Source: Rhizorhabdus sp049889055 (GTDB lineage Bacteria; Pseudomonadota; Alphaproteobacteria; Sphingomonadales; Sphingomonadaceae). From it: 64,000 nt of DNA. How positions within the stretch are numbered: position 1 is the stretch's first letter; each line of letters begins with the position of its first letter. The notes below the pieces were generated by a model. It saw only the letters and a program-made list of their open reading frames with translations. It made no database searches and was not told the DNA's origin. The position numbers and the translations under genes are program-made. The stretch lies in assembly GCF_049889055.1 (NCBI RefSeq), contig NZ_JBLTWO010000001.1, positions 620,001-684,000 of the forward strand, given 5' to 3'. Shown piece by piece: positions 48,465 to 57,204 of this stretch.

Positions 48465-48493
48465 TGGATTCCCGCCTTCGCGGGAATGACGGG
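48465..48493 (-). repeat. REP-like palindrome, copy 3 (inverted to copy 2)
   Basis: Plus strand TGGATTCCCGCCTTCGCGGG then AATGACGGG. With copy 2 it forms an inverted doublet whose centre, CCCGAACC-ACAAGA-GGTTCGGG (48431-48452), is itself a perfect 8-bp hairpin, giving a REPIN-like structure. Confidence 0.85.
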
Positions 48494-48520
48494 TGTGGAC
48501 AAAAGACGACGCGCGCGACC

Positions 48521-48560
48521 CAAAACAAAAAGGGCGCGGTGACCTTGGCCACCGCGCCCC
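48521..48560 (-). terminator. Rho-independent terminator after rplT
   Basis: On the minus strand a 10-bp stem GGGCGCGGTG/CACCGCGCCC with a short GC-rich loop is followed by TTTTTGTTTTG. It separates rpmI-rplT from the inserted unit and pheST. Confidence 0.92.
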
Positions 48561-48581
48561 TTCTGGTTCATGTCCGAAGAC

Positions 48582-48959
48582 TTACGCCGCGACGCGGGCG
48601 TCCTCGGGGAGAGCGGCCTTCGCCTGGGCGATGATGCCCTTGAAAGCGTCGCCCTCGTGCATCGCCAGGTCGGCCAGGACCTTCCGGTCCAGTTCGACGC
48701 CGGCCAGCTTCAGCCCATGCATGAAGACGCCGTAGGTCAGGCCCTCGGCGCGGACCGCAGCGTTGATACGCTGGATCCAGAGCGCTCGGAACGAGCGCTT
48801 CTTAACCTTGCGGTCGCGATAGGCATACTGCCCGGCCTTTTCGACGGCCTGGCGAGCGATGCGGATGGTGTTCTTGCGGCGGCCATAATAACCCTTCGCC
48901 GCGCCAAGAATGCGCTTGTGCTTGGCGTGGGTGGTCGTACCGCGCTTGACGCGTGCCAC
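48582..48959 (-). CDS. rplT: 50S ribosomal protein L20
   Basis: 125 aa. ARVKRGTTTHAKHKRILGAAKGYYGRRKN and AVRAEGLTYGVFMHGL are the invariant blocks. It starts with GTG (48959-48957), 14 bp after rpmI, and runs a few residues longer than most L20 at the Ala-rich C-terminus. Confidence 0.96.
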   Translation of the reverse strand: MARVKRGTTTHAKHKRILGAAKGYYGRRKNTIRIARQAVEKAGQYAYRDRKVKKRSFRALWIQRINAAVRAEGLTYGVFMHGLKLAGVELDRKVLADLAMHEGDAFKGIIAQAKAALPEDARVAA

Positions 48960-48973
48960 TTAGCGGTCCTCCC

Positions 48974-49177
48974 TCAGTTCAGGCCGTACGGGGCCCACAG
49001 CTTCACGCGGGCGGTATCGGCCTCGGCGAGAACGGTGGTGCCGCGATTGGTGCGGATATATTTGGAATTGTGGCTGATCAGCCGGTGGCGCTTGCCGGCG
49101 ACGCCGTGCTTCACCTTGCCGGTGGCCGTGAGCTTGAAGCGTTTTTTGACGCCGCTCTTGGTCTTGAGCTTGGGCAT
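48974..49177 (-). CDS. rpmI: 50S ribosomal protein L35
   Basis: 67 aa. PKLKTKSGVKKRFKLTATGKVK and GKRHRLISHNSK identify L35. AGGAGACG precedes the ATG. infC is not upstream; an AsmA-like gene diverges instead. Confidence 0.96.
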   Translation of the reverse strand: MPKLKTKSGVKKRFKLTATGKVKHGVAGKRHRLISHNSKYIRTNRGTTVLAEADTARVKLWAPYGLN

Positions 49178-49261
49178 TTTCGTCTCCTGATGTGCGACGT
49201 TTGGGGACAGCCACGGCAGCCCATACAGCCGGGCCGTCCATCAAATCGCGGAAGCGCGGGC

Positions 49262-49289
49262 CTATAAGCAGCGAAGACGGGAATTGCAA
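49262..49289 (-). promoter_or_regulatory. Likely promoter of rpmI-rplT
   Basis: Minus strand TTGCAA (49289-49284), 16-bp spacer, TTATAG (49267-49262), leaving an ~80-nt leader before rpmI. The spacer contains GCGAAGACGGGAAT, which by chance or descent matches half of the REP palindromes. Confidence 0.45.
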
Positions 49290-49364
49290 GCCGGTTGACC
49301 GGGCCAGCCGGGCGATCGTGCCGGACGTGGAACCGCCGCTTGCGATCGTCGGTTCTAGCTGGTT

Positions 49365-51506
49365 ATGACCGCCGAACCCAGCCCCGAGCAGCACAGCGCG
49401 CACAAGGCGGACGGCAGCAAGCCTAGCATCGACGAAAGGCGTCGACGCCGACTCCGCATCGCGCGCAACGCCGCCCGCGTGGCCGGCGCGATCCTCGCCC
49501 TTGTCGTGCTGGCCTGGCTGGTCCTCTACATCACCAAGGGCCGCTTCCTGAAGCGCCCGTTCGAATCGCTCGCGAGCAGCGCCAGCGGTCGGACGGTGAA
49601 GGTCGCAGGCGACTTCCAGCTCTACTTCGACATCATCGACACGCGCTTCCTCGCCGAAGGGCTTACCCTGTCCAATCCAGCCTGGGCAGCGCGGCCCAAT
49701 TTCTTCGAGGCGCGGCACATTTCCGCGCGGATCGAGACCATATCGCTGCTCTTCGGCAAGCGCCGCGCAGAATGGCTGGTTCTCGATGGTGGCAAGGTCG
49801 ATGCCGAGTGGGACCGTCAGCGACGCAATACATGGACCTTCGGAGACCCGAACAAAAAGGGCGAACCTTTCGTCTGGCCGGTGATCGGACGTGCCACGGT
49901 GACCAACACCGAAGTCCGCTTCGTCGATCCGCAGCTTTATCTGCGTACCGACATCAAGGTCGGCGACATCGCGGCGGGCAGCGAGCGAATCGATGGACGC
50001 GTGCCGTTCACGGGTACCGGCACGCTGCGCAACCGGCCGTTCACGGTCGACGGCTCGATCCTGTCGCCCAATGCCACCGTCCGCTTCGGACCGACCCGTT
50101 TCGAGATGCGCGCGCGCCAGGGCCAGACGCACATGGATGTCGCCGGCCGGCTGCCAGCGGCCACGCAGATCGAGGGATCGGATCTCAACCTCAAGGTGCG
50201 CGGCCCCAATATCCGACTGCTGTTCGATCTGCTCGGCGTGGCGGCACCCGACACCCGCGCCTATGCCTTCACGTCGAAGCTCACCAAGGTCGGCGGCGAA
50301 TGGCGCTTCACGCGGTTGAACGGCCGCTACGGCGCCAGCGACCTGCACGGGCGGATGACGATCAGCGTACCGAAGGACCGCGTGTTCCTCGACGCGGCGC
50401 TCGAATCCAACCTTGTGGACATCATCGATGTCGGTCCGTTCATCGGCTATGAACCGCAGGCGCTCGCGACCAAGGGCGTGCAAGCTGCGGTCAAGCAGGC
50501 CGGCTCCACCCCGCGCATCCTTCCCGACGCGCCACTGCGGATCGAGACCATCCGCAGTTTCGACGCGCACATTCTCTACAAGGTGAAGGATTTTCGGAAC
50601 CCGCAATTCCCGATCAGCAATGTCAGCCTGATCTTCGACCTCGACAACAGCCTGCTCAAGCTGTCGCCGTTCAGCTTCGATATCGCTGGGGGTCATCTTG
50701 CGTCCGACATCGTCATCGACGCCCGCAATCCCGCCGTGGTGACCGACTATGACATCCGCCTGTCACCGACGCCGATGGGCAAGCTGCTCGCGGGCTTCGG
50801 CGTTTCGGACAACGGCACGACCGGAACGGTCAAGGCCCGCATCAAGCTGCGCGGAACCGGTAACACACTGCGCGACTCGCTCGGCTCCGCCAATGGGCGG
50901 ATGGCCTTCACCCTGCCGCGCGGCACTTTCTGGACCCAATATGTCCAGCTGTCCGAGTTCGACATCGGGACGTTCGTCCAGAAGATGTTCGAGGACAAAT
51001 TGAAGAAGCCGGTCGAGATCAATTGCGGGCTGATCGCCTTCACGGTGCGCGACGGCGTCGCCGCAGCCGACCCGGTGCTGATCGACACGAGCAAGAATGT
51101 CATGGTGGCGAAGGGTGGCTTCAGCTTCAAGGACGAGTCGCTCGACATGAACTTTCGCGCGGACAGCAAGAAGTTCAGCCTGTTCTCCGGACAGTCACCG
51201 GTCGGCATCAAGGGCTATTTCGCGCAGCCCGGCATCGACGTGATCAGCCCCGAGCTGCTCGCGCGCGGCGGCACCGCGATCGCGCTGGGTGCGGTCGCCA
51301 CGCCCTTTGCAGCGCTGCTGGCCTTCGTCGATCCGGGCGACGCCAAGTCCGCTGCCTGCGGTCCGATTCTCGACGGTGCGCGGGCAAGCGCGATGCGCAC
51401 CGCCAAAGGCAAGCCGCGCAAGGACATCGGCAGCGAGCGCGACAATGCGAAACAGGCCGGCGACCGCAAGCAGCCCAAGCCTCGTGCCAAATCGCTGATC
51501 GACTGA
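49365..51506 (+). CDS. AsmA family protein
   Basis: 713 aa. A basic N-terminus and one membrane helix (VAGAILALVVLAWLVLYITKG, about residues 37-57) precede a long periplasmic beta-rich region: RFLAEGLTLSNPAWAARPNFFEARHISARIE early, and the conserved AsmA C-terminal segment GMAFTLPRG-like (NGRMAFTLPRGTFWTQYVQ) near residue 515. The tail is basic. AsmA-like proteins bridge inner and outer membranes and take part in lipid transport; the cargo here is unknown. Confidence 0.85.
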   Translation: MTAEPSPEQHSAHKADGSKPSIDERRRRRLRIARNAARVAGAILALVVLAWLVLYITKGRFLKRPFESLASSASGRTVKVAGDFQLYFDIIDTRFLAEGLTLSNPAWAARPNFFEARHISARIETISLLFGKRRAEWLVLDGGKVDAEWDRQRRNTWTFGDPNKKGEPFVWPVIGRATVTNTEVRFVDPQLYLRTDIKVGDIAAGSERIDGRVPFTGTGTLRNRPFTVDGSILSPNATVRFGPTRFEMRARQGQTHMDVAGRLPAATQIEGSDLNLKVRGPNIRLLFDLLGVAAPDTRAYAFTSKLTKVGGEWRFTRLNGRYGASDLHGRMTISVPKDRVFLDAALESNLVDIIDVGPFIGYEPQALATKGVQAAVKQAGSTPRILPDAPLRIETIRSFDAHILYKVKDFRNPQFPISNVSLIFDLDNSLLKLSPFSFDIAGGHLASDIVIDARNPAVVTDYDIRLSPTPMGKLLAGFGVSDNGTTGTVKARIKLRGTGNTLRDSLGSANGRMAFTLPRGTFWTQYVQLSEFDIGTFVQKMFEDKLKKPVEINCGLIAFTVRDGVAAADPVLIDTSKNVMVAKGGFSFKDESLDMNFRADSKKFSLFSGQSPVGIKGYFAQPGIDVISPELLARGGTAIALGAVATPFAALLAFVDPGDAKSAACGPILDGARASAMRTAKGKPRKDIGSERDNAKQAGDRKQPKPRAKSLID

Positions 51507-51522
51507 AGCCGCGCGCCGCGCC

Positions 51523-52287
51523 TCAGTTGAGGTGGGCGGCGATCGCCTCGATCAGACGTTCGTCGCCAGCCGCGATCACCTCGCCGGGGCTGTCGGCGTC
51601 GAGCGGGCGCCCCTGCCAGTCGGTCATCCGTCCGCCCGCGCCTTCGACGACCGGGATCAGCGCGGCGAAATCGTAAAGCTTGAGTCCGGACTCGATCACC
51701 GCATCGAGATGCCCCGACGCGACCAGCCCGTAATTGTGGCAGTCGCCACCCCAGAGCGTGTCCCCCGCCGCACCGCTCGCGCGCAGGAATCGATCGAGGT
51801 CGCCTGCAGGGAAGGCCGCCGGAGAGGTGGTCCCGATATGCGCTGCATCCAGCCGCGCGCAGTTGCGGGTGGCTGCGATCGCCCCGTTGAACAGCGTCGG
51901 CCGGCCGGCCGCGCCCACCCAGCGGTCGCCAATGATCGGCTGGTCGATCACACCCAGAACCGGCCGGTTCGCCTCGACCAGCGCGATCAGCGTCCCGAAC
52001 AGCGGCCGCCCGGCTACGAAGGCGCGGGTGCCGTCGATCGGATCGAGCACCCAGACCCGCTCGGCATCCTCGCGCTCGCGCCCATATTCCTCGCCGATGA
52101 TCCCATCCCGCGGCCGCTCGACCGCCAGGATCGCTCGCATCGCCGCCTCCGACGCGCGATCGGCCTCGGTTACCGGCGAGGCATCGGCCTTGGTCTCGCG
52201 GTTGAACCGCGCACGGAAGAAGGGGCGAATGGCGGCGCCGGCTGCCTCGGCCAGCCGCTCCGCGAGGCGGATATCGTCTTCGGTCAT
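51523..52287 (-). CDS. hisN: Inositol-monophosphatase-family histidinol-phosphatase-like enzyme
   Basis: 254 aa. Metal-binding motifs: IIGEEYG (Glu near residue 66), WVLDPIDGTRAFVAG (DPIDGT) and WGGDCHNYGLVASGHLDA near residue 195. Alphaproteobacteria use this fold for histidinol-phosphatase (HisN), but other phosphomonoester substrates are possible and no his gene is near. Convergent with the AsmA gene. Confidence 0.75.
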   Translation of the reverse strand: MTEDDIRLAERLAEAAGAAIRPFFRARFNRETKADASPVTEADRASEAAMRAILAVERPRDGIIGEEYGREREDAERVWVLDPIDGTRAFVAGRPLFGTLIALVEANRPVLGVIDQPIIGDRWVGAAGRPTLFNGAIAATRNCARLDAAHIGTTSPAAFPAGDLDRFLRASGAAGDTLWGGDCHNYGLVASGHLDAVIESGLKLYDFAALIPVVEGAGGRMTDWQGRPLDADSPGEVIAAGDERLIEAIAAHLN

Positions 52288-52361
52288 GACAGCGACCTAA
52301 ACCCGGAGCGGGCAGGACGGAAGCGCTTTGCGGCGACAATCCGCTGCACGATGAGCGGCGC

Positions 52362-52395
52362 TTGCCGAGGGATAGGAATTAGCTATATACTTAGC
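52362..52395 (+). promoter_or_regulatory. Promoter/operator region of the Phd-VapC operon
   Basis: TTGCCG (52362-52367), 18-bp spacer, TATACT (52386-52391). The -10 overlaps a small palindrome GCTA-TATACT-TAGC (52382-52395), a likely antitoxin-binding site. AGGAGG (52397-52402) follows at once. Confidence 0.5.
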
Positions 52396-52407
52396 CAGGA
52401 GGCACAT

Positions 52408-52641
52408 ATGGCCCAATTTTCGGTTCACGACGCAAAGACCAACCTGTCGCGGCTCATCGCCGATGCCCTCGCGGGCAACGACGTGGTGATCGCGCGCGGC
52501 AATGTGCCGGTCGTCCGCCTCGTGCCGGTAAACCCGCGTGGGCGTCGTTGCTTCGGGGCGCTCAAGGGGAAGATCGCCATCGATTCCCGCTTCGACGAGC
52601 CGTTGCCCGAGGAGGAACTGAGCGGCTGGAATCCCGCTTGA
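52408..52641 (+). CDS. Type II antitoxin, Phd/YefM family
   Basis: 77 aa. FSVHDAKTNLSRLIADALAGNDVVIARGNVPVVRLVP is the Phd/YefM N-terminal DNA-binding fold; the C-terminal third (EPLPEEELSGWNPA) would wrap the toxin. AGGAGG lies 5 nt upstream. The stop overlaps the TTG start of the toxin gene, so translation is coupled. Confidence 0.92.
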   Translation: MAQFSVHDAKTNLSRLIADALAGNDVVIARGNVPVVRLVPVNPRGRRCFGALKGKIAIDSRFDEPLPEEELSGWNPA

Positions 52642-53024
52642 AGCTACTGCTCGACACCCATGCGCTGATCTGGTGGCTCGCCGGTGACGAGGCTCTGAGC
52701 CGCCATGCCCGTGAGGCGATTGCGGACGAGAACAATGGCGTGGCTGTCAGCGCGGCTTCGGCCATGGAGATCGCGACCAAATTTCGGATCGGCAAGCTGC
52801 CCGACGCCGTACTGCTCGCACAGGAATTCGAAGCGATCATCGCCGAACAGGGCTTTGCCGAACTCCCGATCAGCGTACGCCACGCCCGCTTGGCAGGCGA
52901 AATGAACATCGCTCATAAGGACCCGTTTGATCGCCTCCTGATCGCCCAGGCGCTGTCGGACGACATGTTTCTGATATCGAACGAGGCCCTGTTCGATGGC
53001 TTTTCCGTCAAGCGGCTCTGGTGA
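52638..53024 (+). CDS. VapC-type PIN domain toxin ribonuclease
   Basis: 128 aa from TTG 52638. PIN motifs: LLLDTHALIWWLAGD (first Asp), SAASAMEIATKFRIGKL (Glu), and DPFDRLLIAQALSDDMFLISNEALFD (two Asp). A Mg-dependent RNase that cuts tRNA or mRNA when the antitoxin is lost. The TTG lies in ATCCCGCTTGA, overlapping the antitoxin stop; an in-frame ATG at 52548 would bury 30 residues inside the antitoxin gene and is unlikely. Confidence 0.9.
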   Translation: MKLLLDTHALIWWLAGDEALSRHAREAIADENNGVAVSAASAMEIATKFRIGKLPDAVLLAQEFEAIIAEQGFAELPISVRHARLAGEMNIAHKDPFDRLLIAQALSDDMFLISNEALFDGFSVKRLW

Positions 53025-53076
53025 CGCGGGCCAGCGCTCATGGCACTGCAGATTCCAGGCGAAAAGGAGACGATTC

Positions 53077-53469
53077 ATGACCACCCCACCCGGCTTCGCC
53101 ACCGTCACGCCTTATATGTTCGCCGACGATGCCACTGCTCTTCTCGACTTCCTGACCGAGGGGCTCTGCGGGGAGGTCGTGCAGGTCGTCCGCCGGCCCG
53201 ACGGGTGCATCGCCAATGCGCAGGTGCGGATCGGCACGGCCTGCATCATGCTCAGCGAGGCCAGTGCGGAATGGCCCGCCATGCCGGCGTCCTATTATCT
53301 CTATGTCGACGATGCCGACGCCAGCGTAGCCCGCGCTGTCGCGGCCGGGGGCACGGTGGAGATGGCGGTCGCCGACATGCCTTATGGCGACCGGCAGGGC
53401 GGCGTACGGGATCGGCACGGCAATATCTGGTGGATATCGCAGCGGCTGGTCGAGGGCCCCTATAGCTAG
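53077..53469 (+). CDS. VOC (glyoxalase/PhnB-like) superfamily protein
   Basis: 130 aa. Paired beta-alpha-beta-beta-beta units: TVTPYMFADDATALLDFLTE, then YYLYVDDADASVARAVAAGGTV and DRQGGVRDRHGNIWWIS. It resembles PhnB/YdcX-type proteins used in resistance, isomerisation or ring cleavage. No metal ligand set is decisive, so the reaction is unknown. AAAAGGAG precedes ATG 53077. Confidence 0.83.
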   Translation: MTTPPGFATVTPYMFADDATALLDFLTEGLCGEVVQVVRRPDGCIANAQVRIGTACIMLSEASAEWPAMPASYYLYVDDADASVARAVAAGGTVEMAVADMPYGDRQGGVRDRHGNIWWISQRLVEGPYS

Positions 53470-53478
53470 GCGTCGAGC

Positions 53479-55554
53479 CTAATCCGCAGAACGTCGCGTC
53501 GGCCTGCAGGCCGACTGATCCTGATCCCAGCGCGCGTCGCCCGCCGACGGCAGGCGCGGACCGGGATCGGAATCGGGTGTTCGCCTGCCCTCGGCTTTGA
53601 AGGCGAAGGGGATATTGTCGTCGAAGCCGGACAGATAGGCGTTCATCGTGGCGACCTGTTCGGCGGTCACCTCCGCCTGCTCGACGCGATGGCTCGCCAC
53701 CACCGTCATGACCCCGTCGCGGACGTCGGTTCGACGCCAGTAGAGATTCTCGCCCAGCTGGGTTCGCATCGGCACCGCGCTGCTGGCCCAATGCCAGCCG
53801 GGCTCCTCGGGCGGCAGCCTGATGCTGGTCACGCTGCAGGAGAAGAAGGAACCTTCGGTCGTCCAGGGGATGCTCCGATCCTGCGGGTGCGGCCGGCGCC
53901 GGGGTTTCGGCGCCTCGAAGCCGACCCAGGGGATTTCGAGCATGGGCTCGGTCCCCGCAACCTGTTCCCAGGCGGGATGCCCCTGCCCTTCCACCCGCAT
54001 GGTGAGGACGTTGGCCCGCTCGTCATAGCTCCACGACACTGTCGATGTCGCAAGCCAGGCAAAGGATTTCTGCCATAGGCTCTTCAACGAACGATCATTG
54101 GCCGCCTCGTCGCCGCCCGAGAGACGTGAGAGCATGTCGAGGGCGGCTTCCCCCCGATAGTGGGTCCGCGCCTTCAGGCGCGCCAGCCCGCCCGGCCCGG
54201 CCGAGGCATCGATCTCGACCAGTTCGAGCGGCTCGGGCCAATCAGGTGCTTTGGACGTCACCGGTTCCAGGTCTGCGCCCACGGCCCGCACGGGCAGCGC
54301 CCAGTGGAAATCCGGCTGGGGCAACTGATCGAGATAGCGATCCCCCGAGCGCGTCCCGTCGAGCAGATAAGAGGCGCCGCCGATGCGCGCCCGCACGAGC
54401 ACATGATCGAACAAGGCCGGACTGGGCAGAAACTGATCGAGCCCGTCATCGTCATCGGTGTTGACGAGAACCGGCTCGGCGTCGATCCCCAGCGCGCGCA
54501 ACAGGGCGCTCAGCAGGACCGTCTTAGCCTTGCAGTCGCCGAAGCGACGTTCCCACGTCTCGGCAACCGAGGCGGGCCGGAAATTGCCGCCGTCGAGCCC
54601 GACATAGACATAGCGTATCTCGTCTTGCACCAGCCGCAGCGCCGCCTGCGCCCGTTCGGCGGGGTCCCCGGTCGCGGCGGCGATCCGGGCGACTTCGGCC
54701 TGGAGAGGCGAGTCGGCTGGAATGACCGACACCTTATCGTAGAGCGGCGCCATGCGCCGTGACACTTCACGCCAGTCCTTGAATTCCGAATAGCCGACCG
54801 TCCGGCGTATATTGTAGCGGCCCGGCGCGCCGTCATTCAGGATCACGCCCGACGGATCGCGCAATTCATAGCTGATCACCGTCTCGGTCGCCGTGCGGAC
54901 GGGCACCGCCTGGGGAAGGTCGCGCGAGGCCTGCCAGCGCATCGGCCGTCCGTTCGACCAGCGCAGCGTGAAGCGGAAGGCGCCGGGCATGGCTTCGTCC
55001 ATCATGGAGCCGAAGCCGAAACCATGCTCGCCCAGCGTCGGATCCCGGTCGGTCGTCGTGTAGGCGAACTCCACCTCGTCGCCGATGCGCAGGCCCGGCG
55101 CCTGCAGCACCGCCGTCAACATCCCGTCGAGCATCGACTCCTCGAGCCCATCCTCGCGCTGGAGCACCTGAAAGCGATTGGCCTTGAGAAGATCGACCGA
55201 CTGTCCGTCGCGAACCAGACGGGCGGTGTGGATCGTGGCGCTCCCGCTGGACGGGTTCCACATCAGGGACATCTTGCCGAAGCTCAGTCCGTCGGACTTC
55301 AAGATTTTCACCCGATAGGCGCTGTAAATTTCCTCCCCCTTATCGGTGATGCGCACCTGCCCATCCTGATAGACCAGCCGATAGGCCGCATCGGGAGGCG
55401 CGCGACCGGTGGTCGGCGGGGGCGGCGGTGCGATCCAGCTCGCGGCCGGACCATAAGCCAGTTCGGCACCGGCAGGTGCCGCCCATGCCGACAGCGGGCA
55501 TGCGCCGCCTGCCAGGACGGCTGCGGCTATAAGGGTCGGGATAACTCTGCTCAT
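53479..55554 (-). CDS. Exported DUF3857 / transglutaminase-like protein
   Basis: 691 aa. A signal peptide (IPTLIAAAVLAGGACPLSAWA) precedes a DUF3857 domain (residues 60-270: YRVKILKSDGLSFGKMSLMWN, IGDEVEFAYTTTDRDP) and a transglutaminase-like fold with the catalytic Cys in RRFGDCKAKTVLLSALLRALG, the His in DHVLVRA, and an Asp-containing YLLDGTRSGDRYLDQ. DUF3857 proteins are periplasmic and often found with TPR or outer-membrane partners; no substrate is known. Coupled to the 508-aa gene upstream by a 4-bp overlap. Confidence 0.85.
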   Translation of the reverse strand: MSRVIPTLIAAAVLAGGACPLSAWAAPAGAELAYGPAASWIAPPPPPTTGRAPPDAAYRLVYQDGQVRITDKGEEIYSAYRVKILKSDGLSFGKMSLMWNPSSGSATIHTARLVRDGQSVDLLKANRFQVLQREDGLEESMLDGMLTAVLQAPGLRIGDEVEFAYTTTDRDPTLGEHGFGFGSMMDEAMPGAFRFTLRWSNGRPMRWQASRDLPQAVPVRTATETVISYELRDPSGVILNDGAPGRYNIRRTVGYSEFKDWREVSRRMAPLYDKVSVIPADSPLQAEVARIAAATGDPAERAQAALRLVQDEIRYVYVGLDGGNFRPASVAETWERRFGDCKAKTVLLSALLRALGIDAEPVLVNTDDDDGLDQFLPSPALFDHVLVRARIGGASYLLDGTRSGDRYLDQLPQPDFHWALPVRAVGADLEPVTSKAPDWPEPLELVEIDASAGPGGLARLKARTHYRGEAALDMLSRLSGGDEAANDRSLKSLWQKSFAWLATSTVSWSYDERANVLTMRVEGQGHPAWEQVAGTEPMLEIPWVGFEAPKPRRRPHPQDRSIPWTTEGSFFSCSVTSIRLPPEEPGWHWASSAVPMRTQLGENLYWRRTDVRDGVMTVVASHRVEQAEVTAEQVATMNAYLSGFDDNIPFAFKAEGRRTPDSDPGPRLPSAGDARWDQDQSACRPTRRSAD

Positions 55555-57077
55555 AGTTCGTCCGCCTGCAGAGGAAAGCGCCGCGTTCCGCCGGCGCGGC
55601 GGATCGCCGCCTGCACATCCGGCCGCTGTTTCAGGACGGGCAGCGCCCTTTCGAGCGGCAGCAGCGGCATTGACGCATGAGCGGCGTCATAGTCGCTGAG
55701 CAGCAACAACATCCCGGCCCGTTCCGCCGGGTCGTCGAGCCCGGTCACGAGAGCGGCGGCAGCTCCGTCCAGATCCCCGGCACAGGCGAGCAGGTGCAGC
55801 AAGGCGAGAGGATGCTCGGTCGCATGCGACCTGGCATAGGCGATGTCGTCGGCCAGCCCGGCGCGGTCGCCGGATAGCGCACGGGCGCAGCCCTGACCTG
55901 CACGAAGCTCCATGAGGCCGAACGCACTGAGATCCTTATTGTCCAGTCCCACCGTCTTCGCCGCCGCGAGCGCAGCTGCCGGCTGGCCATAGCGAACATG
56001 GAGGAAGACGAGGTTGATGCCCTGGTCGACATTGGGGCCGCCATCCTGTGAAGCTCCGAGGCCACGGGCCAAGGCGGCGACCGCCTGTTCGGGCCGGCCG
56101 GCTCTCCGCAAATTGCGCGCCATCTCGTCCCAGAACCAGCGTGTCTGCACGTCCCTATCGGAATAGGATCCGGCCAACGCGCCTTCGGGCGCAAAGGCCT
56201 CGAGCGTGGCGACCGCTTCCTCTGGCCGGCCAAGCCTGCGCAGATGCTGCGCAATGGCCACGACCGCGCCGAGCGAATGCATATGGCTTGCCGCAATTTC
56301 GCGGGCTCGCTCAAGCTCGCGCTCCCGCGCCGCGCGAAAGTCGATATCGGCCGGAAGCAGCGGCGCCAGATTCGGGTGGACCGCCGCCTGCATCAACAGA
56401 TCGCCCTCCTCGATCCGCTGCAGCAGGACGCCCGCCGTCCTCTGGTCGCCCGCCTGAGCGAGTCTTTCGGCTCGCTGGAACAGATAATAGCCCTTGCCGC
56501 CCAGGGGATCGTCAGGCTGATAGGTGGAGTCGGTCAGAACGACGAGGAGCCGATCGAGCAGATCGGGCTTGCCGGCCTCCTCGACCAGATGGTGGACATC
56601 GTCGATCGACCCGAGCGGCATCGCGTCCAGTGCCGCCGGATTGGTCGCCGCCATGCCCTCCATCGTGGCGACCGCGCCGGCGGCATCGTCGCGCTTCAGA
56701 TCGGACCAGAGCCGGAGGCCCCAGAGGAAGCCCACCCTCGTGTCCAGCGGACTGCCGAGCAGCGCATAGCGTTGCATCGCCGCCTCATCGGCCAACGCCT
56801 CGCCGCAGTTTGCCCCCAGTTGCGCGGTCGAGAAGCGTACCGACGGATCGAGCGCCGCAAAGGCCGGATCGCGGACAGCCTTGTCGAACAGCTTCAACGC
56901 ACCGGCGCAGTCGTCGGCCGAGACGCGTTCTGTGGCCTGCCGCAGCATCGGCATCAGATCGGTACCGGCACGCGCCGCAACCGGTGAAGCCGCTGCGGCC
57001 AGCGCGAGCAGGATCGCGGTCAGGCGCCCCACCCCGCGCGGACTCGATGACGACAACAGGCAGGATCGCTCCCGCAT
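55551..57077 (-). CDS. Exported TPR-like (solenoid) partner of the DUF3857 protein
   Basis: 508 aa. A signal peptide (LTAILLALAAAASPVAARA) is followed by Ala/Leu-rich paired helices with TPR character (LRQATERVSADDCAGALKLFDKAV, AIAQHLRRLGRPEEAVATLEA, LRRAGRPEQAVAALARGLG). ATG 57077 follows GAGGGGG; the frame opens two codons earlier at GTG 57083. It probably binds the DUF3857 protein or a shared envelope partner (inference). Confidence 0.7.
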   Translation of the reverse strand: MRERSCLLSSSSPRGVGRLTAILLALAAAASPVAARAGTDLMPMLRQATERVSADDCAGALKLFDKAVRDPAFAALDPSVRFSTAQLGANCGEALADEAAMQRYALLGSPLDTRVGFLWGLRLWSDLKRDDAAGAVATMEGMAATNPAALDAMPLGSIDDVHHLVEEAGKPDLLDRLLVVLTDSTYQPDDPLGGKGYYLFQRAERLAQAGDQRTAGVLLQRIEEGDLLMQAAVHPNLAPLLPADIDFRAARERELERAREIAASHMHSLGAVVAIAQHLRRLGRPEEAVATLEAFAPEGALAGSYSDRDVQTRWFWDEMARNLRRAGRPEQAVAALARGLGASQDGGPNVDQGINLVFLHVRYGQPAAALAAAKTVGLDNKDLSAFGLMELRAGQGCARALSGDRAGLADDIAYARSHATEHPLALLHLLACAGDLDGAAAALVTGLDDPAERAGMLLLLSDYDAAHASMPLLPLERALPVLKQRPDVQAAIRRAGGTRRFPLQADEL

Positions 57078-57204
57078 AGACACCCCCCTCGTCCGCTACG
57101 GAAAGGCGAACGAGGGACCAGTCTATGCAAAACAGGTCCGGACTACGAGCTACGTAATGATCCGAAACGGCGCGATCACCCGAAGCGCCCGGACCGCCTT
57201 CCGA

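Noticed and set aside
49271..49284. A fifth REP copy before rpmI
   Set aside because: Only 14 bp match one half; the other arm is absent, so it is probably chance.
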